This document shows, in pieces, positions 1 to 8,734 of a DNA stretch of 64,000 nucleotides. Under the pieces are notes generated by a model. It did not search any database. It was not told the DNA's origin and saw only the letters and a program-made list of their open reading frames with translations. Where the stretch lies: positions 1,888,501 to 1,952,500 of the forward strand of contig NZ_CP107942.1 in assembly GCF_036053395.1 (NCBI RefSeq). The letters run 5' to 3'. Position numbers and translations under genes: made by a program. Position 1 is the stretch's first letter. Each line of letters opens with the position of its first letter. The stretch comes from Actinoplanes sp. NBC_00393. GTDB taxonomy: Bacteria; Actinomycetota; Actinomycetes; Mycobacteriales; Micromonosporaceae.

Positions 1-1167
1 GCCGGTTTCCGAGACGGCGGCGGCCGAACCGGCCCGCTCCGGAGGGACCGAGCTGACGACCAGGCCGGTCCCGAGGGCGAACAGCGGGCCGGTGCCGAGC
101 GCGAGGACGGTGCTCCCGGTGATCACGAGAACCGGTCCGTCGGCGCTGGTCAGCAGCAGGCTGCCGAGCGCGGAGAGGGCCAGGCCGCCGGCGATCGCGC
201 TGGTGGGGCGCATGCGGCGGGCCAGCAGCGGGGCGGTCAAGGTGCCGGCGGCCACGCCGAGGCCCATCGGGGCGAACAGGACGGCCGAGACGAACGGCGA
301 GTAGCCGAGGACGCCCTGCAGATATTGGGTGACCAGCAGGCCGGTGCCGGCCATGGCGATGCCGGCGAAGACCAGCGCCACGATGACCGCGGTGAACGGG
401 CGGCTGCGGAACAGCCGCAGGTCGAGCAGGGGCGTGGAAGTGTGCAGCTGGCGGCGTACGAAAAAGGTGCCCGCAATGATCGCTGCGGCCGGTGCCCCGG
501 TCGCATCGCCGGTGGCCAGCTGTTTGATGCCGTAGACGGCGCACAGGATCGCGGTGAGCGACAGCGCGACGCCGGCCGGGTCGAGGCGGCCGGCACGATC
601 GCTGCGGAACTCGGGCAGCAGCAGCGGGCCTGCGAGCAGCAGGAGAAGCATGGCGGGTACGGCTACCAGGAAGATCGACCCCCACCAGAAGCGGTCGAGC
701 ACGAACCCGGCGAACACCGGGCCGAGCGCGCCGCCGGTGAACTGGCAGGTCGCCCAGATCGAGATGGCGAGGCCACGGTCCCGGGCGTCGAGGAACATCG
801 TGGTGATCAGCGCGAGAGTGGACGGCATCAGCGTGGCGCCGGCGGCGCCCAGCAGGGCGCGGACCACGATCAGCATCAGCGGGCTGGTGGCGAAGGCCGC
901 AACCACGGAGAGTACGGCGAACGCGCCCGCCCCGATCAGCAGGAGCCGTCGACGGCCGATGCGGTCGCCGAGCGTACCCATCGTGATGACCAGGCCCGCG
1001 ACCAGGAAGCCGTAGCTGTCGCTGATCCACAGCTGCTCGACGGCGCTCGCGCCGAGATCGGCGCTGAGCTGGGGGAGGGCCAGCAGCAGCGCGGTCATGT
1101 CCATCGCGACCAGCAGCGTCGGCAGTGCGAGGATGGCCAGACCCAGCCACGCCCGGGTGTTTCGCAT
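1..1167 (-). CDS. MFS multidrug exporter, DHA2 (LfrA/SmvA-like), 3' end outside window
   Basis: The frame is open from the ATG at 1167 to the first base of the window, so 389 codons are present and the C-terminus is missing. The N-terminus (MRNTRAWLGLAILALPTLLV) leads into a first helix containing MDMTALLLALPQL, then DSYGFLVAGL and the loop GTLGDRIGRRR, which is MFS motif A between helices 2 and 3. Later segments include GAAGATLMPSTLALI and FTGGALGPVFAGF, as in 14-helix proton antiporters. Relatives (LfrA, SmvA) export fluoroquinolones and cationic biocides across the inner membrane; the substrate here is unknown. It is divergent from the YCII gene, with 144 bp between them for both promoters. 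Family assignment is firm; the drug specificity is inference. Confidence 0.88.
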   Translation of the reverse strand, partial: MRNTRAWLGLAILALPTLLVAMDMTALLLALPQLSADLGASAVEQLWISDSYGFLVAGLVITMGTLGDRIGRRRLLLIGAGAFAVLSVVAAFATSPLMLIVVRALLGAAGATLMPSTLALITTMFLDARDRGLAISIWATCQFTGGALGPVFAGFVLDRFWWGSIFLVAVPAMLLLLLAGPLLLPEFRSDRAGRLDPAGVALSLTAILCAVYGIKQLATGDATGAPAAAIIAGTFFVRRQLHTSTPLLDLRLFRSRPFTAVIVALVFAGIAMAGTGLLVTQYLQGVLGYSPFVSAVLFAPMGLGVAAGTLTAPLLARRMRPTSAIAGGLALSALGSLLLTSADGPVLVITGSTVLALGTGPLFALGTGLVVSSVPPERAGSAAAVSETG

Positions 1168-1311
1168 GTCGTGAACTCCCTGTTCGTCCGAGGTTTCCGC
1201 CGGTGGTCGGAGCGGGCCGGAAATTCTTGACAAGAGAATCGGGGTGGGACGTCAAGACGGCCGCGGCGGCTCCGACCAACGGCCGAAGACCCGCCAATGA
1301 GGAGGACCGAG

Positions 1312-1683
1312 ATGCGTTTCCTGATCAGCCTGCACATCAACCCGGCCGTGCTGGACGCCCTGACCGACGAGGAGAAGGCGGCCATCGGTGACGGGCACGG
1401 GAAGTTGCTCGAGGCGATGAAGGCGTCCGGTGAGCTGATCACCACGCTCGCGCTGGCCGACCCGTCGCAGGCCGCCGTGGTGTCGGTGCGCAACGACCAG
1501 CCGGTCGTGACCGATGGGCCGTTCCTCGAGGCGAAGGAGTTCCTGGGCGGCTTCTACCTGGTGGACTGCGAGAACAAGGAACGGGCGATCGAGCTGGCGG
1601 CGCAGATCCCGGACACCCGGATCCCGGGGCTCGGTGTCGAGGTGCGCCAGGTGATGTTCGCCGACGGGAATCTGGACGCGTGA
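1312..1683 (+). CDS. YCII-related (DGPF-domain) protein, ECF42 partner
   Basis: A 123-residue alpha/beta protein of the YCII/DGPF family. The signature is VTDGPFLEAKEFLGGFYLVD, which gives the domain its name. I chose the ATG at 1312 because GAGGAGG lies 5-8 bases upstream; an in-frame ATG at 1297 is part of that ribosome-binding sequence. The stop TGA overlaps the GTG start of the next gene (1680), so the two are translationally coupled. DGPF proteins are regularly encoded beside ECF42 sigma factors, exactly as here, and are thought to be part of that system, but their biochemical role is not established. Confidence in the family is high; the function is unknown. Confidence 0.92.
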   Translation: MRFLISLHINPAVLDALTDEEKAAIGDGHGKLLEAMKASGELITTLALADPSQAAVVSVRNDQPVVTDGPFLEAKEFLGGFYLVDCENKERAIELAAQIPDTRIPGLGVEVRQVMFADGNLDA

Positions 1684-2906
1684 GCGTACCGGCCTTCGGG
1701 GACCTGCTGCGCGAGCTCGCGCCGCAGGTCCTCGGTGTGCTGGTGCGCCGCCACGGGCAGTTCGAGGGGTGTGAGGATGCCGTCCAGGAAGCGGTCCTCG
1801 CGGCCAGCGTGCAGTGGCCGGCCGAAGGGGTGCCGGAGAATCCGCGCGGCTGGCTGATGACGGTCGCGTCGCGGCGGCTCATCGACCAGATGCGCAGCGA
1901 CCACGCACGCCGCGAGCGGGAGACGGCCCTGGCCACGGCCGAAGTCCCGCCTGCCGAGGTGCCGGACGTCGACGACACCCTGAAGCTGCTGTTCCTCTGC
2001 TGCCATCCGGCCCTGACCGGAGCGTCGCAGACCGCCCTGACGTTGCGGGCGGTCGGCGGGCTGACCACGGCCGAGATCGCTCGGGCGTTCCTGGTGCCGG
2101 AGGCGACGATGGCCGCCCGGATCAGCCGGGCCAAGCAGCGGATCAGGGCGGCCGGCGCGACGTTCACGCTGGACCCGTCGCGGCTGCCGGTGGTCCTCCA
2201 GGTGCTCTATCTGATCTTCAACGAGGGGTACACCGCGTCGTCGGGCGACTCGTTGCACCGCGTCGACCTGGCGCGCGAGGCGATCCGGCTGACCCGGATG
2301 GTGCACGCGCAGCTGCCGGAGGACAGCGAGGTCACCGGGCTGCTGGCGCTGATGCTGTTGACCGACGCGCGGCGGGAGTCGCGGACCACGGCGTCGGGGG
2401 ATCTGGTGCCGCTGGACGAGCAGGATCGCACGCGGTGGGACCGCGGGCTCGTCGGCGAGGGGATGGCGTTGGCCCAGGTGTCGCTGGGCGGGGCGGCGCT
2501 GGGTCCGTACCAGCTGCAGGCGGCGATCGCGGCGACCCACGCGGACGCGGCCACCGCGGCGGACACCGACTGGCGGCAGGTGCACGCGCTGTATCTGATC
2601 CTGGAGCGGATCGCGCCGAACCCGATGGTCACGCTGAACCGGGCGATCGCGCTGGCCTCGGTGGAGGGGCCGGCCGCGGGTCTGGCGCTGTTGGCGACGC
2701 TGGACGGGGACGAGCGGATGGCGGGGCATCACCGGTTGTGGTCGGTGCGGGCGCATCTGCTGGAGAAGGCCGGTGACGCGGCGGGGGCCTACGACAGCTA
2801 TCGGAAGGCGGCGAGGTTCACGGCGAGCCTTGCGGAGCGGCGCTATCTGGAGTCGCGCGCGAGCGCCATCTCCCGGAGCGCCGACAGCGACGGTGTGAAC
2901 AGGTAG
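1680..2906 (+). CDS. ECF42-type RNA polymerase sigma factor with TPR-like C-terminal extension
   Basis: 408 residues, far longer than a minimal ECF sigma (about 180). Region 2 is near residues 10-75 (FEGCEDAVQEAVLAAS, then NPRGWLMTVASRRLIDQMR). Region 4 is near 110-165 (LTLRAVGGLTTAEIARAFLV, then ATMAARISRAKQRI). The remaining 240 residues form the helical extension typical of ECF42, with YLIFNEGYTASSGD, GPYQLQAAIAATHA and PNPMVTLNRAIA, and are predicted to control sigma activity in place of an anti-sigma factor. It starts at GTG 1680, overlapping the YCII stop. Its 3' end overlaps the convergent DyP gene by 64 bp. Targets are unknown; ECF42 regulons usually include the adjacent DGPF gene. 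Confidence 0.93.
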   Translation: MSVPAFGDLLRELAPQVLGVLVRRHGQFEGCEDAVQEAVLAASVQWPAEGVPENPRGWLMTVASRRLIDQMRSDHARRERETALATAEVPPAEVPDVDDTLKLLFLCCHPALTGASQTALTLRAVGGLTTAEIARAFLVPEATMAARISRAKQRIRAAGATFTLDPSRLPVVLQVLYLIFNEGYTASSGDSLHRVDLAREAIRLTRMVHAQLPEDSEVTGLLALMLLTDARRESRTTASGDLVPLDEQDRTRWDRGLVGEGMALAQVSLGGAALGPYQLQAAIAATHADAATAADTDWRQVHALYLILERIAPNPMVTLNRAIALASVEGPAAGLALLATLDGDERMAGHHRLWSVRAHLLEKAGDAAGAYDSYRKAARFTASLAERRYLESRASAISRSADSDGVNR

Positions 2907-4297
2907 GCGCCGCCGCGCGGCAGCACGTAGTCGGTGAACGTGGACACCTCGCCGTCGAGGAGCCGGGCCCGCCTCGGTGTTCCGGCGCGGACCCGGCCGA
3001 TCAGCAGGTCGACGCCGTTGTCCATGCCCTGCCGGGGGCGTTCCGGGTTGTTCGCCCAGCGCTGGGCCAGCAGCTCGAACTGCTGGGTCACGTCGGTCTG
3101 GTAGCACAGGAACAGCAGACCCCGCTCGGAATCGGACGGGTAGCCGTACGTTATCCCTCGGCGCAGAATCGCGAAGGCGAGAGTCGCGGCCGGCGGGCCC
3201 TTGTCGGTCTCCTGATCGCGGGGGTTGACCTTGCGGATGTGGGCCGCGAGAGGGCAGCGCAGGCCGTCCGGATCGGCGCCGGCCCCGCGCGGACCGTCCG
3301 GAATGTCAGGTGTGTCGGTGTCGTAGTTGAAATGATTGAGTTCGGCCCGGGTGGCGTCGGCGTGGCCGACCAGTGGGCGGCCGTCCGGCCAGCGGCCGAC
3401 CAGCTGAGCACGCAGCGCGTCCGGGTCCGTGCCCAGCTCGGCGGCCATCCGCGCGGTGTCGGCCTGGAAACCGGCCACGTCCTGCTCCAGCTTGCGATAG
3501 ACGAGCAGCGATCCGTTGCGGGCCAGGGCAGGCATGTCGCGCGCCGGCGCCGGCCGGGCCGGCGCCGTCTCGCTCTGCCGGGGCAGACCGAAAATGAACT
3601 GACCGGGCCACACCAGGACGTCGCCCGGTGCGGCATACGCGCGGTGATCAGGCATCAAAGGCATGGGGGTACGCGTGACGAGCGCCGTTCCTACGTCGTC
3701 GACGACCCCGCGCAGGACGGGCTGGGAGATCCCGTCCCGGAACCCGAAGTGCTCGACGTCGCCGGGCAACCGGTGTGCCTGCTGGTCGTGGACGAGTTCG
3801 CAGGTGGCTGTCGCGCACACCTCGGCGGTGGCCTCGGCGAGGAGTTCGGAGTCGTCGCCGGCCAGGATCACCAGGATGTCGATCTCTTTGCCCGGGCCAC
3901 CGACGGCCCAGGTCCCGGATGGTGGGTCGCGCAGGTAGCTGCGGCGGGCCATGCCGACCGCGACCGCCTCGTCGATCGTGGCCAGATCGGGGTGGCCGAG
4001 GGCGCGCAGGGTCCGCGGGGAGAGGGCGGCGGCCATCGCCGGCGGCTCGGTGAGCTGGGCGGGGTCGGCCAGGCCGTGCCGGACCGCCTTGCGGATCGCG
4101 CGGTTGGCCAGGCCGTGCCTGGCCGGGGTGATCCGGCCGGCGATCGTGGCGAGCAGGGCGCGGGCTGCGGGGGCGGGATCGTCGTCGGGCAGGCGCCAGC
4201 CGAGGAAGCGCTGATGCTGGTGGCCGAAGCCGGGCAGGATGTGCGCTTGGATGTCGTCGAGGTCGAGGCGTGGTTCGCCGGTGGGGTCCGGGTTCAC
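2843..4297 (-). CDS. Dyp-type haem peroxidase
   Basis: 484 residues. The family signature GFRDG is at residues 185-189, followed by ISQP; its Asp is the acid-base residue of DyP enzymes. The likely proximal haem ligand is His353 in AAHIRKVNPRD, with the conserved Arg360 in the same stretch. There is no Tat signal or obvious signal peptide, so the protein should be cytoplasmic. The C-terminus ends LREMALARDSR and I see no convincing encapsulin-targeting tail. The start ATG at 4297 overlaps the stop of the upstream 477-residue protein (ATGA), so the two are co-translated, which suggests a shared substrate or partner. The 3' end overlaps the convergent ECF42 gene by 64 bp. Physiological substrate unknown. 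Confidence 0.93.
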   Translation of the reverse strand: MNPDPTGEPRLDLDDIQAHILPGFGHQHQRFLGWRLPDDDPAPAARALLATIAGRITPARHGLANRAIRKAVRHGLADPAQLTEPPAMAAALSPRTLRALGHPDLATIDEAVAVGMARRSYLRDPPSGTWAVGGPGKEIDILVILAGDDSELLAEATAEVCATATCELVHDQQAHRLPGDVEHFGFRDGISQPVLRGVVDDVGTALVTRTPMPLMPDHRAYAAPGDVLVWPGQFIFGLPRQSETAPARPAPARDMPALARNGSLLVYRKLEQDVAGFQADTARMAAELGTDPDALRAQLVGRWPDGRPLVGHADATRAELNHFNYDTDTPDIPDGPRGAGADPDGLRCPLAAHIRKVNPRDQETDKGPPAATLAFAILRRGITYGYPSDSERGLLFLCYQTDVTQQFELLAQRWANNPERPRQGMDNGVDLLIGRVRAGTPRRARLLDGEVSTFTDYVLPRGGAYLFTPSLSALREMALARDSR

Positions 4298-5727
4298 GCG
4301 GGCAGCTCCGGGCGGCGCACCGCCGAGTTCGCTCGCCGCGCCTCGCTAACTGCCGCCGCTTCTGTTCGCGCCGCTGCGCTGTCTGCCGCCGCCTCTGTTC
4401 GCCGCGCGCTGCTCTCGGCCGTCGCCTCCGGGAACGTCGCGTGCCAGCCCTCCGGGCACTGGGCGTTGATCGCGACCAGCCGCAGCACGTCCGGGTTGTC
4501 GTCGGCGGCGCAGCAGCGCTGGTCGCACGGGATCGGCGCCGGGGCGCCGTGCCCGCGGTCAGCGGCCGCGCCGAACAGCGACATCGTCATCACCTCGGCC
4601 AGCTGCCCGCCGGTCGCCAGCGGCAGCCCGTTGACCAGTACCTCCTCCAGCCCGAACGCGGCCTCCGGCGGCGGCGCGAACTCGGCCCGCAGGATCAGGC
4701 CGTCGTTGCCGCGAACCGGCCGCCACCAGCCCGACACATCCTCACCGTCCGGGCCGGACACCGCCGCGTCGTCCAGCGAGGTGATGTAGAGCCCGACCGG
4801 ATCACGTAGCGTCACCGACAGACCCCGCCGGACCAGGTCGTTCACATCGGTGCTGATCGTCGGGTCACTCGACCGATTCGGATCACCCAGGCCCGCGCAG
4901 CAGACCAGCCGCCCGGCGTCGGTCACCGGCGTCCCGTCGGCGCCGGAGCGCGGCACACTCGCGGCGGCCGCCAACGACACCTCGCCGTACAGGCTGTTCT
5001 CCGGATGGGTCAGATGCGCCAGTCCCGCCTCGGTGTTCCACACGTTGTACGGGTTGTACGCGCCCTGACGCCGATACAACCGCAGCGGCCCGTCGGCGGC
5101 CTGCCGGAACGCGATGTCGGTGTCGAAGTACAGATCCTCCTCGCGCACCTGCGGCCCGACCAACTCCCGGTAGAGCCGCAGCAACAGCACCCGGTCACCG
5201 TCGACCGGCGGCACCCCCGCGTCCGGGAAGGCCGCGGTCCCGTCGGCGAGGAACCGCCAGTACTCGTGCCCCTCCGAGGTGAACACGATCCGCCGCATCC
5301 GGCCGGTCTCCGGATCCCGCTCCACGAACCACTCGCAGTACTCGTCCTGCGGCCGGTACCGCAGCACGATCTCCTGCGCCTCGCCGTCCCGAACCGCGTA
5401 GAACGTCACCCCGTAGTAGTCGCCGAGGCTGCGGAACTCGTCCGCCGCCCGTCGCGCGCCGGCCGGATCACCGGGGAACCGCACCTTGACTGGGCGCGGG
5501 AAAGCGTCCCAGCTGATCCTCCGTTCGGCGAGCGGGCCCGGCGGCGCGGTCCGTAGCGGGTTGAAGAAGCGGACTTGCTCGGGGCCACCGACCTGACCGG
5601 CGGTGCGCTCGACCATCTGGTCCATCCACGCGGAGACCAGCGCCGACCAGCCGGCCAGCCGTTGCGGATCCAGATCGCGTACGCCACCCGGCGTGTCCAG
5701 CGTCGACATCGCTCCAGAATGGATCAT
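4294..5727 (-). CDS. Unrecognised 477-residue protein, operon partner of the DyP peroxidase
   Basis: I do not recognise this family. The protein looks soluble, with no signal peptide or membrane helix. It has a Trp/Tyr-rich body (FRSLGDYYGVTFYAVRDG, QDEYCEWFVERDPETGRMRR, EGHEYWRFLADG) and two cysteine patches: GRLVCCAGLGD near residue 270 and IPCDQRCCAADDN near 400, followed by NAQCPEGWHATFP. These could bind metal or form disulfides, which is inference. The last 40 residues are an Ala/Glu/Arg-rich tail built from an 11-residue tandem duplication (nucleotides 4352-4417). The gene is translationally coupled to the DyP gene. The start could be ATG 5727 or ATG 5709; the latter has GGAG but very close to the codon. 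Confidence 0.8.
   Translation of the reverse strand: MIHSGAMSTLDTPGGVRDLDPQRLAGWSALVSAWMDQMVERTAGQVGGPEQVRFFNPLRTAPPGPLAERRISWDAFPRPVKVRFPGDPAGARRAADEFRSLGDYYGVTFYAVRDGEAQEIVLRYRPQDEYCEWFVERDPETGRMRRIVFTSEGHEYWRFLADGTAAFPDAGVPPVDGDRVLLLRLYRELVGPQVREEDLYFDTDIAFRQAADGPLRLYRRQGAYNPYNVWNTEAGLAHLTHPENSLYGEVSLAAAASVPRSGADGTPVTDAGRLVCCAGLGDPNRSSDPTISTDVNDLVRRGLSVTLRDPVGLYITSLDDAAVSGPDGEDVSGWWRPVRGNDGLILRAEFAPPPEAAFGLEEVLVNGLPLATGGQLAEVMTMSLFGAAADRGHGAPAPIPCDQRCCAADDNPDVLRLVAINAQCPEGWHATFPEATAESSARRTEAAADSAAARTEAAAVSEARRANSAVRRPELPA
4352..4417 (-). repeat. 33-bp in-frame tandem duplication in the tail of the DyP partner
   Basis: Two 33-bp units start at 4352 and 4385 on the plus strand, both beginning GCCGCCGC then TCTGTTCGC with small differences. 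On the coding strand they give two 11-residue units related to RTEAAAxS, at about residues 437-459. The unit length keeps the frame, so the tail has been lengthened without breaking the gene. It is one of several in-frame arrays in this window. Confidence 0.75.
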
Positions 5728-5792
5728 GCGACGGCATGACGCGGAGGCTCTGTCGAGTTTCCGTCGGGCTTGTTTCCGGGTAGCGGTGATGC

Positions 5793-7841
5793 ATGAGCGC
5801 GACTGAGGACAGCGGCTACATCAGCTGGCTGCGGGAAACGTCCATGCTCGCGCACGCGGAGCGGATCGCCGGCCAGTTCTCCGGCGTCGGGGGTGGGCCC
5901 TTCGCCAACCCGGATCCGGCCTCGGCCGCCGCCGGGTCGTCGGTGTGGTTCACCGCGTACCCCGTCTCCATGATCACGAAGCCGGGGGAATCGTTCCTGG
6001 GCACACTCGCCGATGATCAGTTGTGGCGGGCGTTCGAGGAGATCGGCATCGGCGCCGTGCACACCGGGCCGCTCAAGCGAGCCGGCGGCCTCTTCGGCCG
6101 GGAACCGACACCCAGCGTCGACGGCTACTTCGACCGGATCAGCACCGAGATCGACGGGGTGTTCGGCACCGACCAGGAGTTCCGGCGGATGTGCCAGGTC
6201 GCGGCCGCGCACGGCGGCATCGTCATCGACGACATCGTGCCCGGCCACACCGGCAAGGGACCGGACTTCCGGCTGGCCGAGATGAAGGTCGGCGACTATC
6301 CGGGCATCTACCACATGGTCGAGATCCCGGAGTCCGACTGGCACCTGCTGCCGGCCGTCCCACCGGGCCGCGACTCGGTCAACCTCGACGCCGACGCCGA
6401 GGCCTGTCTCACCCGGGCCGGGTACATCGTCGGCCGGCTGCAACGGGTGATCTTCCACGAGCCCGGCGTCAAGGACACCAACTGGAGCGCCACCGCGCCG
6501 GTCACCGGCGCCGACGGCGTGGTCCGCCGCTGGGTCTACCTGCACTACTTCAAGGACGGCCAGCCGTCGATCAACTGGCTGGATCCGACGTTCGCCGGGA
6601 TGCGCCTGGTGATCGGCGACGCCCTGCACTCGCTCGGCACCCTCGGCGCCGGCGCACTCCGGCTCGACGCCAACGGCTTCCTCGGCGTCGAGAAGAGCAC
6701 CACGCCCGGAGCGCCGGCCTGGTCGGAGGGGCACCCGCTCTCCGAGGCGGTCAACCATCTGGTCGCCAGCATGGTCCGCAAGGTCGGCGGTTTCACGTTC
6801 CAGGAGCTCAACCTGTCGGTCGAGGACATGAAGAAGACCTCCGACAAGGGCGCCGACCTCTCCTACGACTTCGTCAGCCGTCCCGCGTACGTCCACGCCC
6901 TCGCCACCGGCGACACCGAGTTCCTGCGCCTGACCCTCAACATCGCCCTGCAGCTGGGACTGCAGCCGATGCGGCTGGTGCACGCCCTGCAGAATCACGA
7001 CGAGATGACGTACGAATTGGTGCACTTCACCAGCGCCCATGCCGGTGAGCGTTACCCGTTCCGCGGAGCCGAGATCCTCGGCAGCGATCTCGCCGCGACC
7101 GTCCGCGGCGAGCTGATCGACCGCCTGACCGGTCCCCGTGCGCCCTACAACAGCATCTTCACCACCAACGGCATCGCCTCGACCCTCGCCACGATCATCA
7201 CGGCGTCACTGGGCCATGCCGACATCACCAACCTGGACCCGTCCCAGATCGAACGCGTCAAGCAGGCCCACCTGCTGCTGGCGATGTTCAACGCGTGGCA
7301 GCCCGGCGTCCTCGCCCTCTCCGGCTGGGACCTGTGCGGCATGCTGACGCTGCACCGCTCCCAGGTCCCCGGCCTGCTCGGCAGCGGCGACACCCGCTGG
7401 CTGCACCGTGCCGCCTACGACCTGATGGACTACCGCCCGGACGCCACCGAATCCCCGTCCCGCATCCCGCGCGGCCGCAGCTTGTACGGCTCCCTGCCCC
7501 AGCAACTCGCCGACCCCACGTCGTTCGTCTCCCGGCTGCGCCGCATCCTGGACCTGCGCTCCCGCTCCGGCCTGGCCACCGCCGTCCAGCTGGACGTCCC
7601 ACCCGTCTCGACTCCGCCGCTCCTCGCGATGATCCACCAGCTGGACGGCGGCCGGATCCAGGCCACCGTGCTGAACTTCGCCCCCCATCCCGTCACCGGC
7701 CACTTCACGTCCGCACACCTCCCGGCCGGCACCGAACTCCTCGACATGGCCACCAACAGGTTGATCACCGTGGTCGACGCCGCCAACACCGCGCACGTGA
7801 CCGTCGCCGCCCACGACGGCCTGTCTCTCGCCCCGCGCTGA
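5793..7841 (+). CDS. GH13-family alpha-glucosyl enzyme, trehalose-synthase-like
   Basis: 682 residues with all four GH13 motifs: region I IDDIVPGH (146-152), region II LRLDANG (289-295, nucleophile Asp292), region III FQELN (acid-base Glu338) and region IV NHDE (401-404, Asp403). The C-terminus looks like a beta-domain ([17 protein letters not shown] onward). There is no signal peptide. The length and the absence of a maltokinase domain set it apart from TreS-Pep2 fusions; the closest remembered annotations are maltose glucosyltransferase/trehalose synthase-like proteins. It may interconvert alpha-glucosides such as maltose and trehalose in the cytoplasm, but substrate assignment is inference. 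It is divergent from the DyP operon across 65 bp that must hold both promoters. Confidence 0.85.
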   Translation: MSATEDSGYISWLRETSMLAHAERIAGQFSGVGGGPFANPDPASAAAGSSVWFTAYPVSMITKPGESFLGTLADDQLWRAFEEIGIGAVHTGPLKRAGGLFGREPTPSVDGYFDRISTEIDGVFGTDQEFRRMCQVAAAHGGIVIDDIVPGHTGKGPDFRLAEMKVGDYPGIYHMVEIPESDWHLLPAVPPGRDSVNLDADAEACLTRAGYIVGRLQRVIFHEPGVKDTNWSATAPVTGADGVVRRWVYLHYFKDGQPSINWLDPTFAGMRLVIGDALHSLGTLGAGALRLDANGFLGVEKSTTPGAPAWSEGHPLSEAVNHLVASMVRKVGGFTFQELNLSVEDMKKTSDKGADLSYDFVSRPAYVHALATGDTEFLRLTLNIALQLGLQPMRLVHALQNHDEMTYELVHFTSAHAGERYPFRGAEILGSDLAATVRGELIDRLTGPRAPYNSIFTTNGIASTLATIITASLGHADITNLDPSQIERVKQAHLLLAMFNAWQPGVLALSGWDLCGMLTLHRSQVPGLLGSGDTRWLHRAAYDLMDYRPDATESPSRIPRGRSLYGSLPQQLADPTSFVSRLRRILDLRSRSGLATAVQLDVPPVSTPPLLAMIHQLDGGRIQATVLNFAPHPVTGHFTSAHLPAGTELLDMATNRLITVVDAANTAHVTVAAHDGLSLAPR

Positions 7842-8258
7842 CACCTTCTGTGGGCTGGGCAGGGTTCGGCGGCGGTTGGTGGAGAGATCTGTGCGGGTGC
7901 GGTAGCCGTCGATCAGCCCGGTGCGGTCTCCTCCGGGCCGGGGGCCGCGAGGAGCCGTCCGAGAATCCGCCTTCGGCGCCGCCCGGCGGGTAGGTACTGC
8001 GGCTCCCGTTGACGCATGGGGTTCCCGAACGCCGGCACACCTGCAGCGGATGTACCTACACCCACTGTGGGTGTGGCCGCTCATCCGGAAGGTCTCCCGC
8101 CCGACAATGCCGGCCGCCGCACGCACTGTGCACTGCCAGCCGGGGCGGGTCCGGCCGGCTCGAAGGAAGGGCAGGCTGGTGCGGCGGCCGGCCCTGGAAG
8201 CCGGCTGAGTTGTCGGGCTGTTGGTCAGAGCATGGCGATGATCGGGGAGACCGCACCT
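7842..8258. other. Intergenic region between the GH13 gene and IS630; no gene supported
   Basis: I find no convincing reading frame with a ribosome-binding site here on either strand. The one clear structure is a short hairpin at 8058-8074 (ACACCCA, loop CTG, TGGGTGT) with no U-tract. The stretch lies outside the insertion-sequence end and may be remnant DNA of a gene lost before or after the transposition. Confidence 0.5.
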
Positions 8259-8259
8259 T

Positions 8260-8269
8260 AGTGCTTCAG
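8260..8269 (+). repeat. Left terminal inverted repeat of the IS630 element
   Basis: AGTGCTTCAG at the left end pairs with the right end at 9951-9960. Immediately inside, CTTCAG-TT-CTGAAG (8265-8278) is a second small palindrome, perhaps part of the transposase binding site. Confidence 0.7.
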
Positions 8270-8628
8270 TTCTGAAGTGCTTCGGGGGTTGACGGTTTGG
8301 GGCCTGGATACGGGCCATCGGTGATCGGGCTGATGAGGACGTCGCAGACGAAGTCGAGGGCTTCTTCGGTGGTGCCGCTGAACCAGTACTGGTCTTCGTA
8401 GCTGTTGTTGCTGGCCCGGTAGGTGGCCAGGTGCCAGCGGTGGGCGGATCCGCTGTACCGCAGCCGCATCAGCGGCAGCTGTTGGCCGCCGGTCAGCTCA
8501 ACGGTGACGTAGGCGAACTGGCCGCGGTAACGGACGTCCACTGCAATCAGCTGCGGCCAGTTCGCCTTGGCTCGCGCCCGTAGCCGTTGCGGCAGCGACG
8601 TCTTGGTGGAAGCGGGAATGACCGGCAT
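8266..8628 (-). CDS. Conserved passenger protein of the IS630 element
   Basis: A 120-residue protein starting MPVIPASTKTSLPQRLRARA. I chose ATG 8628 because I remember related actinobacterial proteins starting at this MPVIP point; an upstream extension to 8715 overlaps the transposase promoter region. The body (WPQLIAVDVRYRGQFAYVTV, LMRLRYSGSAHRWHLATYRA, EEALDFVCDVLISP) looks like a small alpha/beta fold. Relatives are often found beside actinobacterial IS630 transposases, but I know of no function. The gene is divergent from the transposase and its stop lies within the left inverted-repeat region, so it travels with the element. A role in transposition control or merely as cargo are both open. 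Confidence 0.75.
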   Translation of the reverse strand: MPVIPASTKTSLPQRLRARAKANWPQLIAVDVRYRGQFAYVTVELTGGQQLPLMRLRYSGSAHRWHLATYRASNNSYEDQYWFSGTTEEALDFVCDVLISPITDGPYPGPKPSTPEALQN

Positions 8629-8734
8629 GGAAGCACATCCTGCCGCCTCCGGCGTGTCCTGCTGTCCTGCGGCGCGCCAGCCCGGCATCCTCGACCGGCC
8701 CTCAAGCGAGATCATCTTCGATGGAAGCTGGCCG

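Noticed and set aside
325..1230. Long plus-strand frame over the MFS gene
   Set aside because: It is the antisense of the MFS exporter and its translation is a Gly/Arg/Gln-rich shadow. The minus-strand frame has membrane helices and motif A.
4294..4297. Encapsulin-type cargo system for the DyP peroxidase
   Set aside because: No encapsulin gene adjoins and the DyP C-terminus lacks a recognisable targeting peptide; the partner gene is not an HK97-fold protein by eye.
7921..8275. Small plus-strand frames between the GH13 gene and the IS element
   Set aside because: Basic, low-complexity translations without ribosome sites or recognisable domains; typical of random high-GC sequence.
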